DNA of 6,824 nt from Microbacteriaceae bacterium (lineage in GTDB: Bacteria; Actinomycetota; Actinomycetes; Actinomycetales; Microbacteriaceae). Both the position numbers and the translations under genes were made by a program. The stretch lies in assembly GCA_009925875.1 (NCBI GenBank), contig RFQD01000070.1:1-6824 (forward strand), read 5' to 3'. Positions 1 through 5,890 of the stretch are shown here, piece after piece (position 1 is the stretch's first letter; each line of letters opens with the position of its first letter). The notes under the pieces are model-generated. The model saw only the letters and a list, made by a program, of their open reading frames with translations. It ran no database searches and was not told the origin of the DNA.

Positions 1-8
1 ACATCCCC

Positions 9-843
9 ATGCTGATATTGCTTCCGCCGTCGGAGACGAAGCGTTCCGGCGGAGAGGGAACGCCATTAAGTACGACGTGGAATCTGAGCTTCCCCGAGCT
101 CGATGAAACGCGACGCTCGTTAGTTCAGTCGTTGTGCGAATTGGCCGCCGATCCTGTGGAGATGATCTCTACCCTCAAACTCGGACCACAACAACATGAT
201 GAAGTCCACGTGAATGCAGGGATCCTGGACGCACCAACAATGCCCGCGATCGAACGTTTCACGGGTGTTCTGTTTGATGCCATTGATGTGGGGACGCTCG
301 ACAAACCTGGTCGCGATTTTCTCGCTTCACGAATTCTCATCCAGTCGGCCTTGTTTGGACTCGTTCGTGCTTCCGACTTCATTCCCGCATATCGATTGAG
401 CTTTGATTCGCGCCCTGCCGCCGTTGAAGAAGGTGTGGGCTTCGCTGGGTGCCCCCATTCTCGCGACCCACGAGGGCTTGATATTGGACTTGCGTTCGGA
501 AGGATACGCTGCTCTCTCACCCTTGCCCGATCGGGCGGACGCGTTCTTCGTCCGCGCTGTCGGACGTGCCGCCAACGGTGAGCTGCGGCAACTCAATCAC
601 TTCAACAAGAAGGGTAAGGGCGTCTTTGTTCGCGCGGTGGGGCAGAACTACCCTCACTGGGTGCGCAGTCAGGCAGCCAATGACTCCGATTCGGTTCCGG
701 ACGATTTCTCGATCGACAACATCGACACGCTGTTGGAGTGGGCTCGCGTCCACAAGGTGGAACTCACGAAAACCGACGACCCGCGGGAGCTCCAATTGGT
801 CATCAACGAAGCGGACTACCCGCCCATCGGTGCTCGTGGCTAG
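9..843 (+). pseudogene. yaaA: YaaA/DUF328 family peroxide-stress protein, frameshifted
   Basis: The family (UPF0246) includes E. coli YaaA, which is induced by peroxide and limits iron-driven DNA damage; it acts in the cytoplasm. The N-terminus reads MLILLPPSETK, the family's usual opening, so the ATG at 9 is the likely start. The first frame carries the family pattern through residue 135, ending in AYRLSFDSR. The matching continuation, LPPLKKVW and then the conserved HFNKKGKG segment, lies in the +1 frame and ends at the TAG at 841-843. Removing one C from the CCC at 413-415 joins the two into about 277 residues, a little longer than the usual 250 or so. As written, the first frame runs on to 581 with non-family sequence. 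This is either a true frameshift or a base-calling error. Only 8 bases precede the start, so its promoter is not visible. The gene converges with tag. Confidence 0.85.
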
Positions 844-852
844 AACTACCGC

Positions 853-1437
853 TCAGCTCGCGCGGTGACACCCAACGAAGTGGTCGTCGACGAGTCCTTC
901 GGATTGCATCAGCGCGTACATCGTTGTCGCGCCAACGAAACGAAAGCCTCTTTTTCTCAGTTCGGCGCTGAGCGCTTCCGATTCAGGCGTGACAGCCGGC
1001 AGTTCGGCCAACGAGCGCGGGCGAGGACGCGATGGGGGAGGCGCAAATGACCAAACGAGGTCAACGAGTGACTCACCACGCTCAAGCATCTCGACAACGA
1101 TGCGTGCGTTGGTGACGCAGGATTGAATCTTTGCGCGATTGCGAATGATTCCCGTGTCTGTCATCAGCATCTCAATACGCCGTTCATCGAATTCAGCGAC
1201 GACGTGGGGTTCAAAATCATCAAAGGCAACGCGGAACGCGGGGCGCCGGCGCAGGATCGTTATCCAACTCAGACCCGCCTGAAATCCTTCGAGACAGATT
1301 TTCTCGAACATGTCACGTTCGGTGCGAAACGGTGTCCCCCACTCTTCATCGTGATATCGCTCGTATTCGGGAGCACTCGTCACCCAGCCGCAACGCACAA
1401 TCCCGTCAGATCCGGTCACTAGTTCGGAGCGCGCCAT
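853..1437 (-). CDS. tag: DNA-3-methyladenine glycosylase I
   Basis: Base-excision repair enzyme that removes 3-methyladenine from alkylated DNA. The 194-residue product has the family hallmarks in order: CGW (16-18), YHDEEWG (28-34), the FEKICLEGFQAGLSW helix region that shapes the base pocket, and a C-terminal block GFRFVGATTMYALMQ followed by DDHFVGC. The family's structural zinc is bound by a Cys/His pair near each end; here C16, H29, H186 and C190 fit. Length matches the family (about 187-200). The ATG at 1437 lies 9 bp after the ogt stop with only a weak GAAG ahead of it, so translation probably relies on coupling to ogt. The two genes form an alkylation-repair pair at the distal end of the leftward operon. 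The stop lies 9 bp from the convergent yaaA stop. Confidence 0.95.
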   Translation of the reverse strand: MARSELVTGSDGIVRCGWVTSAPEYERYHDEEWGTPFRTERDMFEKICLEGFQAGLSWITILRRRPAFRVAFDDFEPHVVAEFDERRIEMLMTDTGIIRNRAKIQSCVTNARIVVEMLERGESLVDLVWSFAPPPSRPRPRSLAELPAVTPESEALSAELRKRGFRFVGATTMYALMQSEGLVDDHFVGCHRAS

Positions 1438-1446
1438 GGCTTCAGA

Positions 1447-1980
1447 CTATTCGGCGTAGGAGATACCTTCGAGGGCCAGAAGCCGTTTCTTTGTGGGAAT
1501 ACCACTACCGCCGGAGTACCCCGTGATACGCGCATTTGACGCGAGAATGCGGTGACAGCCGATGATGATGGGAATCGGATTCGCTCCCACCGCACCACCA
1601 ACCGCACGACCGGCGCCGTGCCGACCGATTCTTTCGGCGATGTCTCCGTAGCTTGCGCTTTCACCATAGGGCGTCGCAGCGATGACATTCCATACGTCGC
1701 GTTGGAATGCCGTTCCGTGCATCTCCACCGGAAGGTTGAACTCGCGACGGTCACCCGCGAAGTATTCAGTGAGTTGAGTGACCGCTGTCGCCAGAAGCGG
1801 GTCGGCGTGCCCCGGTGCTCCGCCGTGCGGCAACTGCCCATAGGCGTTGCCGTCGGTGCCTTCAATGGTGAGACCAGTGATGGCGGTGCCGTTGCTGCGA
1901 ATTTCGATTCGACCGAGGGGAGAAGAAACCGTGACAAACGCATCGCTCAAAACTGATTCGGTCCTCCGTGTGGCGGTCAT
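1447..1980 (-). CDS. ogt: Methylated-DNA--protein-cysteine S-methyltransferase (Ogt/MGMT family)
   Basis: Suicide repair protein that moves an alkyl group from O6-alkylguanine (or O4-alkylthymine) in DNA to its own cysteine. The 177-residue product has an N-terminal ribonuclease-like domain (about 14-85) and a DNA-binding active-site domain (about 90-173). The latter carries SYGDIA (110-115), the arginine finger in RAVG (R125), NP (134-135), the acceptor cysteine C142 in GCHR, GYSGG (154-158) and KKRLLALE. The usual motif is PCHR; a Gly replaces the Pro here, a conservative change that leaves the Cys-His-Arg intact. The open frame extends upstream to 2397, but homology begins only after the ATG at 1980, which has an AGAAGGG ribosome-binding site 6 nt before it and overlaps the transporter stop as ATGA. 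The protein is therefore probably translationally coupled to the transporter. No N-terminal AlkA or Ada domain is present. Confidence 0.94.
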   Translation of the reverse strand: MTATRRTESVLSDAFVTVSSPLGRIEIRSNGTAITGLTIEGTDGNAYGQLPHGGAPGHADPLLATAVTQLTEYFAGDRREFNLPVEMHGTAFQRDVWNVIAATPYGESASYGDIAERIGRHGAGRAVGGAVGANPIPIIIGCHRILASNARITGYSGGSGIPTKKRLLALEGISYAE

Positions 1981-2903
1981 GATGAGCCCTTCTGTCGTTT
2001 GCCGATACGGATGCGCTCTTGGACGAGCGCGGCGCTCAACAGTACGATCGCGCCGCCAGCAAATTGATACCAGTGAAAAGTTTCGTGGATAAAGATCACT
2101 CCGGCAATGACGGCGATAACAGGTATCACGAACGTCACCGTACTCGCGACGGCACTTCCCGCAAGGTTGATGGTGCGGAAATTCCACACGTAGGCGAAAC
2201 CCGACCCCAAGATTCCGAGAGCCGACACGCAGAGAATTGATTCCAGTGTCCACGCGGCAGACTGCAGCGGAACGAAGGGGACGACCACGATGAACCACAG
2301 TGCTCCCGTGGTCATCTGCATCGTCGCCAACGTCGTTGCCGGCAATCCGGACGGTGTCAAGAATCGACGTGCAAACGGGAGTGCAAACCCGTAGCACGAC
2401 GTCGCTATGAGCACGAGAACGGCACCCATGAGTGTCGATTGGCCAGGCTCAACCAGCACACCGGTCAGTATCACGATGCCCAGAAAACCGACCAGAATAC
2501 CGACGAGCTGGCTCATCGAGACGCGTTGTTCGCGAAAAATCAACACGGTCATCAACACGGTCATCAGCGGAGTTGTCGCATTCAATACGCCCGCCAGGGA
2601 ACTTGAAATGAACGTTTCGGAGTAAGCGAAAAGCACCGAGGGAATGACGTTCATGAAAAGTGAGAACGCGAACGAGCGCCCCCACAGTCGCCACGACCGT
2701 GCGAGAGGCGTGCGGGTTACCCCGCTCCACGCCAACAACGTCAGTGCACCGAGGGTGTTACGGGCGAAGGCGACCCCGAGCGGTGTCAGTGACGTCAAGG
2801 CCACGCTGATGAAGAGGAAGACCAAGCCCCAAACCGTAGCCAGAGCGATGAACGCGGGCAACCACGTCGACGCACGGGGCTGCGTCGACGTTACGGGAGA
2901 CAC
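1977..2903 (-). CDS. EamA/DMT-family membrane transporter (RhaT/YdcZ-like)
   Basis: Inner-membrane permease of the drug/metabolite transporter superfamily; members export or import amino acids, amines, nucleosides or drugs. The 308-residue product is highly hydrophobic with about ten predicted membrane helices arranged as two EamA repeats. The first repeat ends around residues 100-150 (SLAGVLNATTPLMTVL, then VGFLGIVILTG). The second covers about 160-295 (GILGSGFAYVWN, then VASTVTFVIPVIAVIAGV and HETFHWYQFAGGAIVL). The C-terminus is basic and cytoplasmic in style. The best start is the GTG at 2903, giving a normal-length N-terminus before WLPAF, but no Shine-Dalgarno precedes it: the 34-nt gap is pyrimidine-rich on the coding strand. 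An 11-bp hairpin lies just inside the gene. The substrate cannot be read from sequence; its place after the aminotransferase suggests an amino acid or amine (inference). Confidence 0.9.
   Translation of the reverse strand: MSPVTSTQPRASTWLPAFIALATVWGLVFLFISVALTSLTPLGVAFARNTLGALTLLAWSGVTRTPLARSWRLWGRSFAFSLFMNVIPSVLFAYSETFISSSLAGVLNATTPLMTVLMTVLIFREQRVSMSQLVGILVGFLGIVILTGVLVEPGQSTLMGAVLVLIATSCYGFALPFARRFLTPSGLPATTLATMQMTTGALWFIVVVPFVPLQSAAWTLESILCVSALGILGSGFAYVWNFRTINLAGSAVASTVTFVIPVIAVIAGVIFIHETFHWYQFAGGAIVLLSAALVQERIRIGKRQKGSS
1987..1993 (-). promoter_or_regulatory. Ribosome-binding site of ogt
   Basis: On the minus strand this reads AGAAGGG, followed by a 6-nt spacer and the ATG at 1980. It lies inside the last codons of the transporter gene. 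It decides the start of ogt against the much longer upstream open frame, which lies antisense to nothing conserved and overlaps the transporter out of frame. Confidence 0.7.
2864..2891 (-). repeat. 11-bp perfect inverted repeat (hairpin) at the 5' end of the transporter gene
   Basis: ACGTCGACGCA at 2864-2874 is exactly reverse-complemented at 2881-2891, leaving a 6-nt loop. In the leftward mRNA the stem begins 9 nt after the GTG start codon (codons 5-13). It has no following U-run, so it does not look like an intrinsic terminator. It could slow translation initiation or mark an mRNA stability or processing point between the aminotransferase and the transporter; this is inference. Each arm also contains the self-complementary CGTCGACG, so chance enrichment of such sequence in GC-rich coding DNA is possible. 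Confidence 0.6.
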
Positions 2904-2937
2904 GTGAGAAATGAAATGGACGAGAAAGTGACGGGGT

Positions 2938-4413
2938 CTACAGAATCTTCCAGGCTTGCGTCAGCACGCCTTCAAGGATTTGTCTGATTTCTGTGAACTC
3001 TTTCGGTCCGATGGTCAACGCTGGTGCGAGCTGAACCACGGGGTCGCCACGGTCATCCGCACGGCAGTACAGACCCGCCTCATAGAGCGCACCCGACAAG
3101 AAACCGCGAAGCAGGCGCTCGGATTCGTCATCGTTGAAGGTCTCTTTGGTCTTCTTGTCTTTGACGAGTTCAATCGCGAAGAAATATCCGTCGCCCCGAA
3201 CGTCGCCCACAATCGGAATCGACATCAGCTTCTCGAGTTCGGCCCGGAAGAGAGGGGAATTTTTCTGCACGTTTTCGTTCAGTCCCTCCTCCTCGTAAAT
3301 CCGCAGGTTCTCGAGTCCGACGGCTGCCGATACCGGATGACCGCCAAACGTGTATCCGTGTGCGAAAGAGGTTTGACCGTGCTTGAAGGGTTCGTACACG
3401 CGATCGCTCACGATACAGGCGCCAATGGGGGAGTAGCCACTGGTCATGGCCTTTGCACAGGTGATCATGTCGGGCTGGAAACCATAGGTGGTCGAGGCAA
3501 ACATGTTTCCGATTCGGCCGAACGCACAGATGGTTTCGTCGCTCACGAGCAGGACGTCGTGCTTGTCGCAGATTTCGCGCACGCGTTGAAAATACCCGGG
3601 AGGCGGCGGGAAGGCGCCACCAGAGTTTTGAACCGGCTCCAAGAAGACGGCGGCGACGGTCTCCGGTCCTTCGAACTCAATCATTTCTTCGATGCGATTG
3701 GCAGCCCATAGACCGAATGCCTCGATGTCATCGGCGTGGGCCTCCGCACGATAAAAGTTCGTGTTGGGCACCCGGAAACCTCCCGGTACGAGTGGCTCGA
3801 ACATTTGTTTCATGCCGGGCAGCCCGGTGATGGCCAGCGCTCCTTGAGGTGTTCCGTGATAGGCGACCGCACGCGAAATGACTTTGGTCTTCATAGGGCG
3901 GCCCTGAATCTTCCAGTACTGCTTGGCGAGTTTCCATGCCGTTTCGACTGCTTCACCACCTCCGGTCGTGAAGAACACGCGGTTCAAATCCCCCGGGGCG
4001 TAATCGGCGAGCACATCCGCAAGTTCGATGGCTGACGGATGCGCATACGACCAGATGGGGAAAAACGCGAGTTCCTCGGACTGCTTGGCGGCCGCCTCAG
4101 CCAGGCGCTTGCGACCGTGGCCCGCATTCACCACGAAAAGACCCGACAGGCCGTCGATGTATTTCTTGCCGTGGATGTCATAAATGTGGTGACCTTCACC
4201 CTTGGTAATGATGGGAACGCCACTCTTCTCGAGAACGGATTGGCGAGCAAAGTGCATCCACAGGTGATCTTTCGCCATCTTTTGGAGTTTTGCGTCTTCG
4301 GGGTTTTTCGCCGATGACGTCTTTGGCTTCGTCGCAACTTTCGATTTTGCGAGCTTTGGCGCCTTTGCCGCAGCTTTCGCCTTCGACGATTCGCGTCCCT
4401 TGAAAATAGTCAT
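2938..4413 (-). CDS. Class III PLP-dependent aminotransferase (omega-amino acid/diamine:pyruvate type)
   Basis: Fold-type I pyridoxal-phosphate enzyme that moves an amino group from a terminal amine (such as a diamine, beta-alanine or GABA-like substrate) to pyruvate or another keto acid. Over 491 residues it shows the substrate-side DHLWMHFARQS (49-59), phosphate-binding TTGGGEA (149-155), YHG (185-187) stacking on the cofactor ring, D292 in SDET for the pyridine nitrogen, and the Schiff-base lysine K321 in ITCAKAMTSGYSP. A second phosphate-contact region is HGYTFGGHP (352-360). The overall sequence follows the actinobacterial family usually labelled aspartate aminotransferase family or putrescine aminotransferase. 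Two oddities: a Lys/Ala-rich tail of about 36 residues before the usual N-terminus, and DET where DEV is common. The ATG at 4413 lies 12 bp after the Lrp gene, with AGGA 10 nt upstream. The substrate is not certain. Confidence 0.9.
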   Translation of the reverse strand: MTIFKGRESSKAKAAAKAPKLAKSKVATKPKTSSAKNPEDAKLQKMAKDHLWMHFARQSVLEKSGVPIITKGEGHHIYDIHGKKYIDGLSGLFVVNAGHGRKRLAEAAAKQSEELAFFPIWSYAHPSAIELADVLADYAPGDLNRVFFTTGGGEAVETAWKLAKQYWKIQGRPMKTKVISRAVAYHGTPQGALAITGLPGMKQMFEPLVPGGFRVPNTNFYRAEAHADDIEAFGLWAANRIEEMIEFEGPETVAAVFLEPVQNSGGAFPPPPGYFQRVREICDKHDVLLVSDETICAFGRIGNMFASTTYGFQPDMITCAKAMTSGYSPIGACIVSDRVYEPFKHGQTSFAHGYTFGGHPVSAAVGLENLRIYEEEGLNENVQKNSPLFRAELEKLMSIPIVGDVRGDGYFFAIELVKDKKTKETFNDDESERLLRGFLSGALYEAGLYCRADDRGDPVVQLAPALTIGPKEFTEIRQILEGVLTQAWKIL

Positions 4414-4425
4414 GGTGATCGGTTC

Positions 4426-4893
4426 CTATCGCGTTCCCCAGTTATACAACTGTTTTTTGAGCTTGAGATACACGAACGTTTCGGTTGAAACGACGCCCTC
4501 AAGTGACCTAATTTGCGAGTTCAGTAGCGTGATGAGGTCATCATCTGATTCGCAGACAACTTCAACCATGATGTCGAACGACCCCGCCGTGAGTACCACG
4601 TAATCGACCGCGCGAATCTCGCTCAAGCGATCGGCAATGAGGCGAGTGTCGCCCGAGCAGCGAATGCCAATCATGGCCTGTCGGTAAAAGCCGAGTTGCA
4701 TGGGGTCAGTCACGGCAACGACTTGCACGACACCAGTGTCGGTGAGCTTCTGCACTCGCTGTCGAACGGCCGCCTCCGAGAGACCCACTGCCTTGCCGAT
4801 TTCGGCGTACGACTTGCGTCCGTCGCGTTGAAGCTGCTCGATGATTGCCTTGGAGACGTCATCGAGCGGGTTTGACTTCACTTTCCCGGACAC
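4426..4893 (-). CDS. Lrp/AsnC family transcriptional regulator
   Basis: Feast/famine-type DNA-binding regulator, usually an octamer or dimer that senses an amino acid. From the GTG at 4893 the product has 155 residues. These comprise an N-terminal winged helix-turn-helix (about 8-60; the recognition part is SYAEIGKAVGLSEAAVRQRV, following LDDVSKAIIEQLQRDGR) and a C-terminal RAM ligand-binding domain (about 66-145; GFYRQAMIGI, then AGSFDIMVEV with the family's G..D pattern). The frame opens further upstream to a TTG at 4929, but that codon is the -35 element of a good promoter and the extra 12 residues do not resemble the family, so the GTG is preferred. The gene heads the leftward operon and lies 12 bp before the aminotransferase. 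Lrp-type genes next to amine or lysine aminotransferases are a known actinobacterial arrangement, so it probably controls that gene and itself (inference). Confidence 0.92.
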   Translation of the reverse strand: MSGKVKSNPLDDVSKAIIEQLQRDGRKSYAEIGKAVGLSEAAVRQRVQKLTDTGVVQVVAVTDPMQLGFYRQAMIGIRCSGDTRLIADRLSEIRAVDYVVLTAGSFDIMVEVVCESDDDLITLLNSQIRSLEGVVSTETFVYLKLKKQLYNWGTR

Positions 4894-4899
4894 ACGACG

Positions 4900-4929
4900 A
4901 TTATCGCAACAAAAAGGTGACCGAATCAA
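4900..4929 (-). promoter_or_regulatory. Sigma-70-like promoter of the lrp-aminotransferase operon, probably leaderless
   Basis: On the minus strand, TTGATT (4929-4924) is followed by an 18-bp spacer and GATAAT (4905-4900). Both are close to the TTGACA/TATAAT consensus. The GTG start at 4893 begins 6 nt after the -10 box, where transcription would be expected to begin, so the message would carry little or no 5' leader. Leaderless mRNAs are common in Actinobacteria. No Shine-Dalgarno is seen before this GTG, which agrees. Confidence 0.6.
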
Positions 4930-5086
4930 GGGAAACCGAAGTAAACGGATAAAAAATGTACGGATTCATTACTTGGAGCGGTGATACTGCCCGGCGCCGG
5001 TGAGGTGAACACGACCGGGATAGACTTTGCTGTCAGGGTGTTTGCGGTGGCGTATCGCAGAGCGCGAAGCGAAATCGGCACCCGGC

Positions 5087-5093
5087 AGAAAGG
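5087..5093 (+). promoter_or_regulatory. Ribosome-binding site of the PP2C phosphatase gene
   Basis: AGAAAGG lies 9 nt before the GTG at 5103, normal spacing and good complementarity to the 16S 3' end. It supports that GTG as the start. Confidence 0.6.
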
Positions 5094-5102
5094 CATTGCA
5101 CA

Positions 5103-5885
5103 GTGACCTCCATCGGTAAAGACGGCACTCGGGTCCCTTTGCCGACGGATAGTGACCTTGGCGGTTTGCGACTCAGTTGGGCTGCCGCGACCGATGTCGG
5201 CCACCATCGTGCCGCCAACGAAGACAGTTTTGTGGCGAGCATGCCCGTCTTTGCCGTGGCCGATGGAATGGGCGGACACCATGCGGGTGACGTCGCGAGC
5301 GATGCCGTCGTTCGAAGCTTGGCCACCCTCGCCGGAGATCGTCGAGTCACGCGAGAGGCTCTGAGCGGCGCGCTCGCTGCCGCCGTTGAGAACTTGCGCG
5401 CGGTTCTTCCGGAGGAACACCAGGGAGCCGGGACAACGGTAACCGGTGCCGCCATTGTCGACGAACAGGGTGAAACGCGCTTTGCGATTTTCAACATTGG
5501 CGACTCGCGTGTCTATGCCCGCATCGGCGACGAGTTTCTCCAGGTGACGACCGATCACTCGATTGTGCAGCAACTGGTGGACTCGGGGCAGATCACAAAA
5601 GATGAGGCCGAGAATCATCCGCACGCAAACGTGATCACGCGCGCCGTCGGTTTGATGGATGTCCCCATTCCCGACTTTGTTCTCATGCCGATTGTCGCCG
5701 GAACACGGTTGCTCGTGTGCTCCGACGGGTTGACGAAGGAATTGACCGAAATGGGCATCGCCCATTTTCTGGAGCACGGCGGTTCACCCCGCGACACCGT
5801 CGATGAACTCATTCGTGTGGCACTCGAGAACAGCGGGCGGGACAACATCACCGCCATTGTGATTGATGTCGACGACGAAAGCTAA
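5103..5885 (+). CDS. PP2C-family (PPM) Ser/Thr protein phosphatase, soluble
   Basis: Metal-dependent phosphatase that removes phosphate from serine or threonine, the partner of Hanks-type kinases. The 260-residue product carries the PPM motifs in order: TDVGHHRAANEDSF (30-43; E40 and D41), FAVADGMGGHHAG (50-62; metal-binding D54, G55), GAGTTVTGA (108-116), NIGDSRVYA (131-139), TTDHS (149-153), RAVG (180-183), LLVCSDGLT (203-211; D208) and GRDN (245-248; D247). All metal-coordinating acids are present, so it should be active. It lacks the membrane helix and external domain of mycobacterial PstP, being only a catalytic domain after a short N-terminal stretch of about 22 residues. The GTG start at 5103 has AGAAAGG 9 nt upstream. 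The FHA gene follows after 5 bp, so the two are co-transcribed. No kinase is present in the window. Confidence 0.95.
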   Translation: MTSIGKDGTRVPLPTDSDLGGLRLSWAAATDVGHHRAANEDSFVASMPVFAVADGMGGHHAGDVASDAVVRSLATLAGDRRVTREALSGALAAAVENLRAVLPEEHQGAGTTVTGAAIVDEQGETRFAIFNIGDSRVYARIGDEFLQVTTDHSIVQQLVDSGQITKDEAENHPHANVITRAVGLMDVPIPDFVLMPIVAGTRLLVCSDGLTKELTEMGIAHFLEHGGSPRDTVDELIRVALENSGRDNITAIVIDVDDES

Positions 5886-5890
5886 CCATT

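Larger units (their letters stand above)
4894..5102. other. Divergent intergenic region between the lrp operon and the PP2C operon
   Basis: It holds the leftward lrp promoter (4900-4929), an AT-rich patch (about 4941-4972) and the rightward PP2C leader. In the AT-rich patch ACGGAT occurs twice in direct orientation (4945-4950 and 4960-4965, 15 bp apart). GAATC at 4923-4927 faces GATTC at 4963-4967. A perfect 10-bp palindrome, CCGGCGCCGG, lies at 4991-5000. These are candidate operator elements for an autoregulating Lrp protein, but none matches a consensus I can assert. No convincing -35/-10 pair was found for the rightward operon. A 41-codon open frame (4981-5106) runs into the PP2C start. 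Confidence 0.5.

Noticed and set aside
414..581. The C-terminal part of the uninterrupted first yaaA frame as a genuine protein tail
   Set aside because: The sequence after residue 135 is Arg/Cys-rich and unlike the family, while the +1 frame over the same DNA continues the family pattern.
840..870. A bidirectional terminator between the convergent yaaA and tag genes
   Set aside because: The 9-bp gap and its flanks show no convincing GC-rich stem followed by a T-run on either strand.
1981..2397. Upstream extension of the ogt reading frame to 2397
   Set aside because: The extra 139 residues are the transporter gene read out of frame and carry no family sequence; ogt has its own ribosome-binding site and an ATGA-overlapping start at 1980.
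2901..2906. CACGTG palindrome over the transporter start codon as an operator
   Set aside because: Only a 6-bp word with no extended symmetry, so chance occurrence is sufficient.
2956..3711. A 251-codon open frame on the + strand opposite the aminotransferase gene
   Set aside because: It is the antisense shadow of a strongly conserved enzyme gene, and its translation resembles no family I recognise.
4983..5026. GATACT (4983-4988) or TAGACT (5021-5026) as the -10 box of the PP2C operon
   Set aside because: Neither has a recognisable -35 element at 16-18 bp, so no rightward promoter is called.
4926..5777. A 283-codon open frame on the minus strand opposite the PP2C gene
   Set aside because: It lies antisense to a clear phosphatase, crosses the divergent promoter region, and its product is low-complexity and unlike any known protein.
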